This document shows, piece after piece, positions 52,921-61,570 of a DNA stretch of 64,000 nucleotides (the stretch's first letter is position 1; each line of letters opens with the position of its first letter). The notes beneath the pieces are model-generated. The model did not search any database and was not told where the DNA came from. It was given only the letters and a program-made list of their open reading frames with translations. The stretch comes from Celeribacter neptunius (lineage in GTDB: Bacteria; Pseudomonadota; Alphaproteobacteria; Rhodobacterales; Rhodobacteraceae), in NCBI RefSeq assembly GCF_900113955.1, contig NZ_FORH01000004.1, forward strand, positions 310,001-374,000, read 5' to 3'. The position numbers and the translations under genes are program-made.

Positions 52921-54192
52921 TTAGCGGAAGAGCGACAGGACCGTTTGCGGCGCCTGGTTGGCAATCGAGAGCGACTGCACACCGAGCTGCTGCTGCACCT
53001 GAAGGGCCTGAAGTTTGGCCGAGGTTTCTTCCATGTCGGCGTCGACCATCGAACCGATGCCGGATTTCAGCGAGTCGGTCAGGCTGGAGACGAAGTCGGC
53101 CTGCGATTCGAGACGACCAGCAGCGGAACCGAAGCTCGCAGCGGCGTTCACGGCGGTGTCGATGAGACCGCTCATTTTCGCCAGAGCGCCGGAAGCGTCC
53201 GAGGTCACGTCGATCGAGGACAGGGCACCAAGGCCACCGGAACCAACATTGGTGAAGGAGGCGGTGATGGCCGTATCCTTGCCAATGGAGCTAACGCTGT
53301 CACCGTCGGTATCCGCAACGCGGAAGTCGAGAGTCGAGGCGCTGGTGCCGGAGACGCCAGCGGTGAATTCGACTTCGAGATCGGTAATCCCGAGCGCATC
53401 GATTGCGGATTTCAGGCCAGCTGCGATCTGGTCGGTCTGTTGCGTACCGGACAGAGCGGCAACATCTGCCGAGATCTGATACGAAACGGTTTGATCACCG
53501 ATCGAAACGCTGACTTTGTCGCCGGCCGCGAAACCAGCATCGATACCGTCGGCAGTCCCGGTCGCATCGTCGAATTCGAGCGTCACGCCGGTCGTGTCGC
53601 CAGCCGCGAGGCTGGTGGTGAAGACGTCACCGGCAGTGGATGCGCCGGAAGCGTTGCCGCCGAAGACGTCCTGAGCCGTGTAGCCACCGACGTTCAGGTC
53701 AGCACCCGAAACATTGATGGATTTCGCGGTCACGTTGCCGGAGGCATCGCGGTCCAGAGAGGACAGGATGGAAATGTCGCCCGAACCATCAACCAGGTTT
53801 TGACCGTTGAACTGAGCGGCGGAGACCACAGATTTGATCTGTTCGGTCAGACCGTCGATGTCAGCCTGGATTTTGGTCGTGTCGGCGCCCGGGACGTTCG
53901 CGTTGACCACTTTTTCCTGCACTTGCGTCAGAAGATCAGTGACGGTCTCAGCGGCGTTCGAGGCAACAGACAGGGTCGACTGACCGACGGCGATCGAGTC
54001 GGAGATTTGCTCAAACCCTTTCACGTCGGCTTCCATCACTTTCGAAATCGCCCACACGGAAGCGTTGTCCTTGGCGGACGCAACTTTCTTGCCGGTCGAG
54101 ATCATCGACTGGGTATCGGCCAGGTCGGAGTTGATGGATTTCAGGGTTTGCAGCGCAACCATTGCGCCGTTGTTGGTCAGAATGCTGGACAT
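52921..54192 (-). CDS. Flagellin
   Basis: 423 residues. N-terminal D0/D1 region SSILTNNGAMVALQTLKSIN, SMISTGKKVASAKDNASVWA; C-terminal region ETSAKLQALQVQQQLGVQSL and SIANQAPQTVLSLFR. The middle (about 160-310) is a Gly/Ala/Asp/Thr-rich outer domain without recognisable repeats. Only one flagellin gene is visible. Start ATG 54192 with AAGGA nine bases upstream. The leader of up to 165 bases before it is likely the target of FlbT/FlaF control. Confidence 0.96.
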   Translation of the reverse strand: MSSILTNNGAMVALQTLKSINSDLADTQSMISTGKKVASAKDNASVWAISKVMEADVKGFEQISDSIAVGQSTLSVASNAAETVTDLLTQVQEKVVNANVPGADTTKIQADIDGLTEQIKSVVSAAQFNGQNLVDGSGDISILSSLDRDASGNVTAKSINVSGADLNVGGYTAQDVFGGNASGASTAGDVFTTSLAAGDTTGVTLEFDDATGTADGIDAGFAAGDKVSVSIGDQTVSYQISADVAALSGTQQTDQIAAGLKSAIDALGITDLEVEFTAGVSGTSASTLDFRVADTDGDSVSSIGKDTAITASFTNVGSGGLGALSSIDVTSDASGALAKMSGLIDTAVNAAASFGSAAGRLESQADFVSSLTDSLKSGIGSMVDADMEETSAKLQALQVQQQLGVQSLSIANQAPQTVLSLFR

Positions 54193-54246
54193 AGCATTGT
54201 TTCCTTTGATCTTGGGACGCGTTTTGCGCCACATGAGTTTCGAGAT

Positions 54247-54262
54247 CCGCCCCAAGGGGCGG
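54247..54262 (-). promoter_or_regulatory. Leader hairpin of flagellin mRNA
   Basis: CCGCCCC-AA-GGGGCGG, a perfect inverted repeat within the flagellin 5' untranslated region, about 55-70 bases upstream of the start codon. It is a candidate FlbT- or FlaF-sensitive element. Confidence 0.5.
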
Positions 54263-54357
54263 TTTCAGGATCGTCATTCTGACTGATTACGGATGACCGC
54301 TTCCCGGCCGACCGTGCCACCCTCTCGGGATGCACTCTGATCTTTGGAGCTTAAAGG

Positions 54358-54372
54358 CTAAAAGTTTCCTAA
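54358..54372 (-). promoter_or_regulatory. CtrA-like site upstream of flagellin
   Basis: TTAG-N7-TTAG on the minus strand, about 166-180 bases upstream of the flagellin start. Two mismatches from TTAA-N7-TTAA, but the spacing is exact. Confidence 0.4.
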
Positions 54373-54421
54373 GCTGCGTTTGGAAGATGCTTTCAATTTG
54401 AGGCAAAAATTGGGCAGATCC

Positions 54422-54775
54422 TCAGGCTTTTCTCTTCATGGTTAACGACTTACGAGCAATCGAGGTGGTCGCACCCGCCGGCCCGTAAGCCGTGAACTCC
54501 TTGGTCTCCTTGTTGAGATTCAACAATCTTTCCCGTGCTGTGCGAATGCCTTTTGCCGAGGCCAGAAGCAGGCGTCGATTGTGATCCGCGCGACGTTGCA
54601 GATCTTTCAGAGAGCGCTCGGGGAGTTGCGCACGCGCGACTTGTCCCATGAGAGATTCTTTCGATTTTGCGAGTGTCTCGAGGGTGGAGAAATCGCTTTT
54701 GAGGATCGCCTCCTTTTCCCGGTCGAGCAGTTTCGAGAGCGCGGCGGCGGGACGGAATGCATCAAGAAATGCCAT
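54422..54775 (-). CDS. FlgN-like flagellar chaperone candidate
   Basis: 117 residues, hydrophilic and helical: FLDAFRPAAALSKLLDREKEA, SDFSTLETLAKSKESLMG, LQRRADHNRRLLLASAKGIR, ARERLLNLNKETKEFTAYGP (key segments shown separately). The shape and flagellar setting resemble FlgN, the export chaperone for FlgK/FlgL, but similarity is weak. It overlaps the end of flgJ by 14 bases, so the two are co-translated. Very basic C-terminus (LTMKRKA). Confidence 0.6.
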   Translation of the reverse strand: MAFLDAFRPAAALSKLLDREKEAILKSDFSTLETLAKSKESLMGQVARAQLPERSLKDLQRRADHNRRLLLASAKGIRTARERLLNLNKETKEFTAYGPAGATTSIARKSLTMKRKA

Positions 54776-55073
54776 CGGCTTTCTCCTTCAGGGCGTTGAA
54801 AATCTGTTCGGAGAGGCCGATTCCGCCGGCTTTCACCATGTTTTCGGCCTGGGCTTGCACCAGAAAGGAAGAGAACTGGTCTTCGCCTTCCCCACCGCCA
54901 AAGGCTTCCGGAGCTTTGCCGAAACCGGCGGATTTCAGCATTTCCGCGAGAAAGGTCGCCTCCAGGCTGTCGGCGGCTTCGCGCAGCTTCTCGTCCTGCG
55001 AGGGTTTCGCAGGCAGAGAGGTCTGCGGGGTGCTTTGCGAACTCAGCGCCGCGTTGATCGCTGACATGGACAT
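54762..55073 (-). CDS. flgJ: Rod-binding protein FlgJ (N-terminal domain only)
   Basis: 103 residues. KLREAADSLEATFLAEMLKSAG and GEGEDQFSSFLVQAQAENMV are the rod-binding (FlgJ N-terminal) signature (shown in parts). The peptidoglycan hydrolase domain of the enterobacterial protein is missing, as is usual in alphaproteobacteria, so cell-wall opening for the rod needs another enzyme. Divergent from fliK with about 107 bases between starts. Confidence 0.88.
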   Translation of the reverse strand: MSMSAINAALSSQSTPQTSLPAKPSQDEKLREAADSLEATFLAEMLKSAGFGKAPEAFGGGEGEDQFSSFLVQAQAENMVKAGGIGLSEQIFNALKEKADGIS

Positions 55074-55123
55074 GGAACGGTCCCTCCAATTGGAAGTATT
55101 TTTCCTGTCATAAATGCAATCAG

Positions 55124-55138
55124 GTAAAGAACCGGTAA
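55124..55138. promoter_or_regulatory. Spaced repeat GTAA-N7-GTAA between flgJ and fliK
   Basis: On the minus strand TTAC-N7-TTAC, same 11-base phase as the CtrA-like sites elsewhere but with C at the fourth position in both halves. 51 bases before flgJ and 43 before fliK. Weak support. Confidence 0.25.
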
Positions 55139-55180
55139 CTCTCTCGGATCATATTGGCATCACGGCGAAAGAAATCCCGG

Positions 55181-57496
55181 ATGCAAGAAATGCAATTACA
55201 GATGTTAGACTTCGCGGTTGCGACGACAACCGATACACAGGCCCGCTCCAAAGGCATGGGGCCTGTGGCGCCGAGTTATTCAGAGGCGGCCGGCACCGCT
55301 CCCCAAATTCCTGGCAAAACACCTGGGGCGTCACCGGCGCAGGGAGCCGAGAAGACGCCGAGCGGGGCGGAAAAACATCCTTTTGCACAGCTGTTTAGCC
55401 AACAAGATGGGGCAAGCAAGGCGTCGCAATCCGGCGCCGCAGGAGAAGGGGGTGCCCAGGTTGCCGAAGGCGCCGGAAACATCGCGCAAACAATGGCCGG
55501 TGCTCAGACGAAATCTGCTGCGAAATCGGCCGTGAAATCGGCTGGACCCATGGCGCAGGGATCGGCCCAAGCCGCCATCGAAAACGCCTTGGGCGAGGGC
55601 AAAGCAGCTGATTCTGTCGAGCCCCTCACGGGGGACAGTTTTGTCGGTGTGACGACCGAAACTCCGGAAACTCCCGAAAACAGAGACAGCACCGTGACAG
55701 CCGATTCGGAACAGGATCAGGCCGAAACGGATCAGATCGATGCGACATCTCAACTGCCTTCGGAAGAGGCGCAGACCGCTTCGAAACAGATCGCGCCGGA
55801 TGCGCAGGCGATGCCAAATCTCGTCAAAGCTGAGCTGTCGTCGGCTGAAAACACCGCATCTGACACGGCCGAGACGCCGGAGGGGCAGGTCGCAACCGAA
55901 CGCATGCCTTCGAACAAAACCGGGGCACAGTTTCAGGTGGCTCAGGCCTTGCAAGGTGAGAAGACGGTCGGGAAAGTGGCCGTGGCCGTGGCCCGTGGCG
56001 AGGCCGGCCCGGAAACGGGGGCGGTCGGGCGTGACAGGCCCGTTCTTCCCGGCCAGAACGGTACGACCGCAGCCCCGGCGGGGGATGCAAGCGCAGGGGA
56101 TACCGAGATTGCCCAAGAGGGGCAGGATGGCGCGGCTGTTTTGCAAGGGCGCAGCGCCGGGGATGTCCTGGGCCTTTCCGGCCTCTCCGGTTCCTCCGGC
56201 CAACCGGGGCTTGGTCAGTTCTCTGATGGCAAACTCACCGGCAACAAGGCGGTCGGGGCAGACGCGGTGCAACAGGCCGTCGCACAGGTCGCCGTACAGG
56301 CCAGTTCTCAGGCCGGCTCTCCGGCAAAACCTGCAATGGAGACCCTTCGAGGATCAGCGACACACCCCGCCGAACACGCTTTGGCGGAAGGCTTGATTGC
56401 CACTGAGACGGCGACGGCGCAAGGGGCCGGAACCTCTGGCCCGAAAACAGATGACGCCGGCGCGACGAAGACTGTCGCGTCTCCCGCCGGGGCGGCGGCA
56501 GGCCGGGATACGAATGCGGCGCTGTTGTTCCAGATGGGGCGCAACTTCACCTCGGCAGAACAGGGGCCGGACACGGCAGATGTGCCGATCGAGGGCGATG
56601 ATGCGCAGGCTACGGATGTGACATCGCCCGATCCGGTGATGCGCGCTGAGCCAAACGCGACGCGCGCAAAGGTTTCCGCAGATGTTGCGGCGGCCGTGAC
56701 GGAACAGGGCAAGGTCGCCAACTCTGTTGCGGGTAAACCGGAGCTGACCGGTCCGGCGGGCACCAGTGAGGTATCGGGTCAGGTGGATGGCAACGATGCG
56801 ACGGCAGCGGTGGAACCGCCTGTCGATCTTCAGCCAAGCCCCACCGTGCAACAGAACCAAACCCAACCGCAGCCCCAAACCGCGGCCCTCACCGGGGCCA
56901 TGACCGGTGTCGTGGCTGGCGCGGGGCCGCTGGCGACATCGCAGGGCGAGGTGGGCAAAGAGGAGGCACTGGACCCGCTGGCCGGTCTCGATGATTTGCC
57001 GCCGGGGGTCACGTCCCGTGCAGAACATGAGGCCGCGAAGGCCGCCGCCTCGCCGACCAGCGCGGCAAGCCGGGGCGAGCTTCCGACACGAGTGGCGATG
57101 CAGATCGCCGATGCCGCGCGGCAGCTTCCCGACCGACCGATGGAGATCACGCTGAGCCCGGAGGAACTCGGTAAGGTGAGGCTGTCTTTCCACGTCTCGG
57201 AGACCGGTGCGATGCATGTCGTGGTCGCCGCCGAACGCGTAGATACGCTCGATCTCATGCGCCGGAATATCGACAGCTTGATCGGCGAATTCCGCGATCT
57301 CGGGTATTCCGAGAGCGGGTTCAGCTTCGAGAGTTTCGACCAGGGTGGTCAGGAACATCAGGACGACAAGCGCTCGGGCTTCGGTGGCTTCGGGGCGGGG
57401 GGCGTTTCTGGCCCCGGTGACATAGAGGCCCCTGCTTCGCCGACACCCGTGCGTCTGTCTCTCGGCAATTCTTCCAGTATGGATCTCAGGCTTTAA
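55181..57496 (+). CDS. fliK: Flagellar hook-length control protein FliK
   Basis: About 771 residues. The first 600 or so are low-complexity, rich in Ala, Gly, Thr, Glu and Gln and without fixed structure. The C-terminal Flg_hook domain (about 630-725) has DRPMEITLSPEELGKVRLSF and VVVAAERVDTLDLMRRNIDS. FliK is secreted during hook growth and triggers the FlhB switch. Start uncertain: ATG 55181 (or 55190) preferred to TTG 55154, and the ribosome site is poor. flgD follows after 12 bases. Confidence 0.88.
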   Translation: MQEMQLQMLDFAVATTTDTQARSKGMGPVAPSYSEAAGTAPQIPGKTPGASPAQGAEKTPSGAEKHPFAQLFSQQDGASKASQSGAAGEGGAQVAEGAGNIAQTMAGAQTKSAAKSAVKSAGPMAQGSAQAAIENALGEGKAADSVEPLTGDSFVGVTTETPETPENRDSTVTADSEQDQAETDQIDATSQLPSEEAQTASKQIAPDAQAMPNLVKAELSSAENTASDTAETPEGQVATERMPSNKTGAQFQVAQALQGEKTVGKVAVAVARGEAGPETGAVGRDRPVLPGQNGTTAAPAGDASAGDTEIAQEGQDGAAVLQGRSAGDVLGLSGLSGSSGQPGLGQFSDGKLTGNKAVGADAVQQAVAQVAVQASSQAGSPAKPAMETLRGSATHPAEHALAEGLIATETATAQGAGTSGPKTDDAGATKTVASPAGAAAGRDTNAALLFQMGRNFTSAEQGPDTADVPIEGDDAQATDVTSPDPVMRAEPNATRAKVSADVAAAVTEQGKVANSVAGKPELTGPAGTSEVSGQVDGNDATAAVEPPVDLQPSPTVQQNQTQPQPQTAALTGAMTGVVAGAGPLATSQGEVGKEEALDPLAGLDDLPPGVTSRAEHEAAKAAASPTSAASRGELPTRVAMQIADAARQLPDRPMEITLSPEELGKVRLSFHVSETGAMHVVVAAERVDTLDLMRRNIDSLIGEFRDLGYSESGFSFESFDQGGQEHQDDKRSGFGGFGAGGVSGPGDIEAPASPTPVRLSLGNSSSMDLRL

Positions 57497-57508
57497 AAGG
57501 AGCAAACG

Positions 57509-58198
57509 ATGGTAGATTCAGTCACGGCTTCGACGGCCGCAACGACGACGACCAGCAGCAGCACAAGCAGCAGCAGTTCGACCAGCGAGGAGGCGAGCAG
57601 CGGAATCAGCTCTGATTTCGAGACCTTCCTGAAAATGCTGACGGTGCAAATGCAGAACCAGGATCCGCTCAATCCCATCGAATCGTCGGATTATGCGACC
57701 CAGCTCGCCACCTTCTCCGGGGTGGAACAGGCGGTTCAGACCAATGACCTGCTCAAGGATCTCTCCTCGCAACTCGGCCTTATGGGCTTTTCCCAGCTTT
57801 CGGGCTGGGTCGGGATGGAGGCGCGCAGCGAATCGGCCGCCTATTTCGACGGAGCTTCGCCGGTGACGTTGACGGGTGAATTCGCCAGTGCTGCGGACAA
57901 TGCCAAACTGATCGTGCGCGATGCCAGCGGGACCGTGGTGCAAGAGCGCAGCATGGAGCCGACCGAAGGCAGTTTCGAATGGGATGGCCTCGATGACGAT
58001 GGCGAGCCGTTCGAGGCCGGGAATTACAGTTTCGAGATCGAAAACTATTATGGAACGGATCTTCTCTCGACCACCTCGGTCGAAAGCTATTCGCGGATCG
58101 TCGAGGCGCGTTCGGATAGCGGAAATATCGTTCTGGTGCTCGAAGGCGGCAACGAGATCGCTTCCGAAGATGTCACGGCGCTGCGCGATCCGGCCTGA
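57509..58198 (+). CDS. flgD: Flagellar hook assembly scaffold FlgD
   Basis: 229 residues. Ser/Thr-rich N-terminus (residues 5-35), then the conserved FLKMLTVQMQNQDPLNPIES and YATQLATFSGVEQAVQTNDL, and a beta-rich hook-cap region including VQERSMEPTEGSFEWDGLDD with the FlgD Ig-like fold. Acts as the scaffold for hook polymerisation. AAGGAG is just upstream of the ATG. Paired with fliK, ending the flagellar region. Confidence 0.96.
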   Translation: MVDSVTASTAATTTTSSSTSSSSSTSEEASSGISSDFETFLKMLTVQMQNQDPLNPIESSDYATQLATFSGVEQAVQTNDLLKDLSSQLGLMGFSQLSGWVGMEARSESAAYFDGASPVTLTGEFASAADNAKLIVRDASGTVVQERSMEPTEGSFEWDGLDDDGEPFEAGNYSFEIENYYGTDLLSTTSVESYSRIVEARSDSGNIVLVLEGGNEIASEDVTALRDPA

Positions 58199-58342
58199 TC
58201 GCCTTCTGCGAGACAGGCTTCGGTTCTTTTCGAGCGTCGGACGCTTTCGGATCGGCTCGCAACAGTGTTGCACCCCAATTCTGTGTTTCAGCTTTGGGGT
58301 CGAAGGCTTTAAACTCGGGTGATCCAAACCCAAGGCCCAGCC

Positions 58343-59203
58343 ATGTCCCGTGTTTCTCCGCAATCTGTGCCACAAGAGGTGCAGAGCTATTCCGAGCGAG
58401 ACGCTCCGGGTCCGCAGCAATGGACAGAGTTGCCCGGCGGGCGCAGCAACCGCATCTGGCACGTGCACGACGGGCTGGGCGAGCGGATTTTCAAACTGTT
58501 CGACGCGACGCGGGCCAATCCGCTTTTCCCCAATGAGCCCGAGGCCGAGGCCCGGGTTCTCGCCGCCTTGCGCGGTCAGGGGCTCGCGCCCGAGCTGCTC
58601 GCGGCCTTCGAGACAGGAAACGGGCCCTGTCTTGTCTATGACTATCTTCCGGGACAGGCTCTGGAGCATGTCGATCCGGACACGATCCTGGCGCTCGGTC
58701 GGGTTCATGCGTTGCGCCCCCAGATCGCGCTGCGCAGGATCGAGAGCACACCGGGGGCCCTGTTGCGCTCGGGGATGTGGTTTCTTTCGCAGGTGCCATT
58801 GGCGCAGGCGGAGCCGCTGATCGCACGTGCCCCTTCGGAACGGGAGATCGCGCCGGGCCCAAACGTTCTGCTGCACGGTGATCCGGTGCCGGCGAATGTG
58901 ATTGCGGCGGGGGCGACACGGCGTTTCATCGATTGGCAATGCCCGGCGTGGGGCGATGCCACGGCCGATCTGGCGATTGCGCTGTCGTCCGCCATGCATC
59001 ATGTCTATGGCCGCGTGCCCCTGAGCCGGGCCCGTGCCGAAGAGGCGCTTCTGGCCTATCCCGCCCCGGAGGTGAGAGACCGCTACCGCGCCTTGGCGCC
59101 CTATTATCATTGGCGAATGGCGGCCTATTGCGTCTGGAAAGCGGCGCATGGTGAAACCATTTATGAAGCGGCCGGCGCTTTGGAGCTTGCCCGGCTCAGC
59201 TGA
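58343..59203 (+). CDS. Choline-kinase/APH-fold phosphotransferase
   Basis: 286 residues. Kinase-like fold with K51 in ERIFKLFDATRANPLFPNEP as the ATP-binding lysine candidate, the catalytic loop LLHGDPVPANV (HGDxxxxN at 178-185) and the metal site FIDWQCP (D197), followed by GDATADLAIAL. Such proteins phosphorylate small alcohols or sugars; the substrate cannot be read here. Start ATG 58343 chosen with AAGG upstream over GTG 58319. Follows flgD after 144 bases and converges with ubiB (8-base overlap). Confidence 0.8.
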   Translation: MSRVSPQSVPQEVQSYSERDAPGPQQWTELPGGRSNRIWHVHDGLGERIFKLFDATRANPLFPNEPEAEARVLAALRGQGLAPELLAAFETGNGPCLVYDYLPGQALEHVDPDTILALGRVHALRPQIALRRIESTPGALLRSGMWFLSQVPLAQAEPLIARAPSEREIAPGPNVLLHGDPVPANVIAAGATRRFIDWQCPAWGDATADLAIALSSAMHHVYGRVPLSRARAEEALLAYPAPEVRDRYRALAPYYHWRMAAYCVWKAAHGETIYEAAGALELARLS

Positions 59204-60731
59204 GCAGCAGCACGACCAGAGCCCCGATCGCCGCGGAGCCCGCCCCGCCGAGCAGGAGCCAGAGCGCATGCCAACGTCGCCCGGCATCATCCTGTGCCTG
59301 TGCACCCTGGGTCTGGGAGATGAGCAGGCTCTCGGCAATCTGCGGCAGGCGCGGACCGAAGCGCGACAGCACCATGGCGGTGCGCCACAGGTCGCGGGTC
59401 AGGGCCTTCGGCCCGATGCTGGATTTGATGTAATCCTCGACCACCGGCTTGGAGACTTCCCAGATGTTGATATGCGGATCGAGCGAGCGCGACACGCCCT
59501 CGACCACCACCATGGTGCGCTGCAACAGGATCAGCTCGGTGCGGGTCTGCATGCCGAATCTCTCGGTCACCTCGAACAGGTAGGACAGGAGCCGCGCCAT
59601 GGAGATCCGGCTGGCGTCCATGCCAAAGATCGGGTCGCCGACGGCGCGGAGTGCGCGGGCAAACTCATCGACATCGCGGTCGGCGGGCACATAGCCCGCT
59701 TCGAAATGCACCTCGGCGACGCGTTTATAGTCTTTCTTGATGAAACCGTAGAGAATCTCGGCGTAGACGCGTCGTGTATATTCATCGAGCGCGCCCATGA
59801 TGCCGAAATCCAGCGCGATGATATCGCCATTCGGGGCAATCTTCAGATTGCCGTGATGCATGTCGGCGTGGAAATATCCGTCACGCAGCGCGTGGCTGAG
59901 GAACATGCGCAACACCCGCTGACCCAGCAGCGCGCGATCATGCCCGGCGGCGATGATCTGATCGATGTCGGAGGCGGTGATCCCCTCGACCCATTCGAGT
60001 GTCATCACCCGGCGCGAAGAGAGCGCCCAGTCGACGGCAGGCACATTGAAACCTTCGTCATTCGCAGTGTTGGCGGCAAATTCGGAGGCCGAGGCGCTTT
60101 CCAGCCGCAGGTCCAGCTCGCCCTGCACCACGCCTTCGAAATGCGCGACGACATCGCTCGGCCGCAGGCGCCGCGAGGCGGGGGAGAGTTTCTCGATCAT
60201 CCAGGCGATGAAATAAAACGCATCGATATCGGTGCGGAAGGCGCGTTCGATACCGGGGCGCAGCACCTTGACCGCGACCGGCTGGCCGGTGTCAGACCGC
60301 ACGGCCTTATGCACCTGGGCGATCGAGGCGGCAGCGACCGGTTCGGAAAACTCGGAGAAAAGCTCCGCCATCGGTTGGCCCAGCTCGCTCTCGACCGTTT
60401 TGATCGCAACATCGCGCGGGAAGGGCGGCAGCTTGTCCTGCAGGATCTGCAGTTGCGTCGCCAGATCGGCCCCGACCACATCGGGACGGGTCGATAGAAT
60501 CTGGCCGAATTTGATATAGGCCGGGCCCAGGGCGGTCAGAGCGCGGGTCACCGGCGGCTGGCTGGCGTCGCCCTTGTAGCCCAGCCATTGAAACGGCCAC
60601 AGGAGCGTGCGGGCCAGAATGCGCAGGCCGCGCGGGGCCTCCATCGCATCCATCGCCTGTTTCATCGCCCCGGTGCGCTCCATCGTCGCCCCGGTGCGCA
60701 TGAGCCGCCAGATATTGTGAGGTCCGCGCAT
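59196..60731 (-). CDS. ubiB: Ubiquinone biosynthesis protein UbiB
   Basis: 511 residues. Atypical kinase/ATPase (ABC1/ADCK family) needed for coenzyme Q synthesis. KxGQ motif at 74-77 (IKFGQILSTRPD), Ala-rich loop AAAS at 133-136, invariant Lys at 155 (VAVKVLRPG), catalytic DMHHGNLKIAPNGDIIALDFG. A C-terminal membrane hairpin (ALWLLLGGAGSAAIGALVVLLLS shown in part: LLGGAGSAAIGALVV). ATG 60731 overlaps the ubiE stop, so the pair is coupled. Confidence 0.97.
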   Translation of the reverse strand: MRGPHNIWRLMRTGATMERTGAMKQAMDAMEAPRGLRILARTLLWPFQWLGYKGDASQPPVTRALTALGPAYIKFGQILSTRPDVVGADLATQLQILQDKLPPFPRDVAIKTVESELGQPMAELFSEFSEPVAAASIAQVHKAVRSDTGQPVAVKVLRPGIERAFRTDIDAFYFIAWMIEKLSPASRRLRPSDVVAHFEGVVQGELDLRLESASASEFAANTANDEGFNVPAVDWALSSRRVMTLEWVEGITASDIDQIIAAGHDRALLGQRVLRMFLSHALRDGYFHADMHHGNLKIAPNGDIIALDFGIMGALDEYTRRVYAEILYGFIKKDYKRVAEVHFEAGYVPADRDVDEFARALRAVGDPIFGMDASRISMARLLSYLFEVTERFGMQTRTELILLQRTMVVVEGVSRSLDPHINIWEVSKPVVEDYIKSSIGPKALTRDLWRTAMVLSRFGPRLPQIAESLLISQTQGAQAQDDAGRRWHALWLLLGGAGSAAIGALVVLLLS

Positions 60732-61483
60732 CAGATTTTCCACCCGGAATGCAGTGCGGCGATGCCGAGGCTCAGGTTGCGGTAAGAGACATTGGCAAAA
60801 CCGGCCTCGCGGATCATCCGGGCAAATGTCTCCTGATCGGGGAATTTGCGGATGCTCTCGACGAGGTACTGATAGCTGTCGCGGTCGCCGGCGATCAACT
60901 GCCCCATTTGCGGAATGACGTTGAAGGAGTAAAGGTCATAGGCCTTTTGCATCATCGGGTTCGGCAGTTGCGAAAACTCGAGCACCATCAGCCGCCCGCC
61001 GGGTTTCAGCACCCGGTAGGCTTCGCAGAGCGCGTCCTGGATGCGGGTGACGTTCCGGATGCCGAAAGAAATGGTGTAGACATCGAACTGGTTGTCTTCG
61101 AAGGGCAGGGACATGGCGTCGCCAGTGACCCAGTCGAGATGATCGGCCATCTGTTCGGCTTCGGCGCGTTTGCGGCCCTCGACCAGCATCGACTCGGTCA
61201 TGTCGAGCACCACCGAGGAGGCGCCGGGGGCGCGTTTCAGGAAGCGGAATGAAATATCGCCGGTGCCGCCGGCAACGTCCAGAAGCCGCTGACCGGGGCG
61301 CGGGGCCAGCCAGTCCATCATCGCGTCTTTCCAGACCCGGTGGATGCCCATCGACATGACGTCGTTCATGATGTCGTATTTCGAGGCCACCGAGGTGAAG
61401 ACCCCGTGCACCATCCCCGCCTTTTGATCCTCGGCGACATCCTTGAAACCGAAATGCGTGGTCTTTTGGTCCGGGTTGCTCAT
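60731..61483 (-). CDS. ubiE: Ubiquinone/menaquinone methyltransferase UbiE
   Basis: 250 residues. SAM-dependent C-methyltransferase of the ubiquinone path. SAM motif [15 protein letters not shown] (67-81), plus [20 protein letters not shown] and the family signatures [20 protein letters not shown] and [17 protein letters not shown] 61483; the frame open upstream is antisense to mutM. Divergent from mutM by 87 bases and translationally coupled to ubiB. Confidence 0.98.
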   Translation of the reverse strand: MSNPDQKTTHFGFKDVAEDQKAGMVHGVFTSVASKYDIMNDVMSMGIHRVWKDAMMDWLAPRPGQRLLDVAGGTGDISFRFLKRAPGASSVVLDMTESMLVEGRKRAEAEQMADHLDWVTGDAMSLPFEDNQFDVYTISFGIRNVTRIQDALCEAYRVLKPGGRLMVLEFSQLPNPMMQKAYDLYSFNVIPQMGQLIAGDRDSYQYLVESIRKFPDQETFARMIREAGFANVSYRNLSLGIAALHSGWKI

Positions 61484-61570
61484 TGCTCTTGCACCTTTGT
61501 CGAAACTCACCCTTCTTATAGGCCTCACGCCGGGCGTGACAATCGCATGTCGCCACAGCAGGGGGGTAAA

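Noticed and set aside
54301-54330. Sigma-54 promoter for flagellin (GGTGGCACGG on the minus strand)
   Set aside because: The -24-like TGGCAC is present but no TTGC follows at the required five-base spacing.
58272-58300. ACCCCAA / TTGGGGT inverted repeat after flgD as a terminator
   Set aside because: The loop is 15 bases and no T-run follows; support is too weak.
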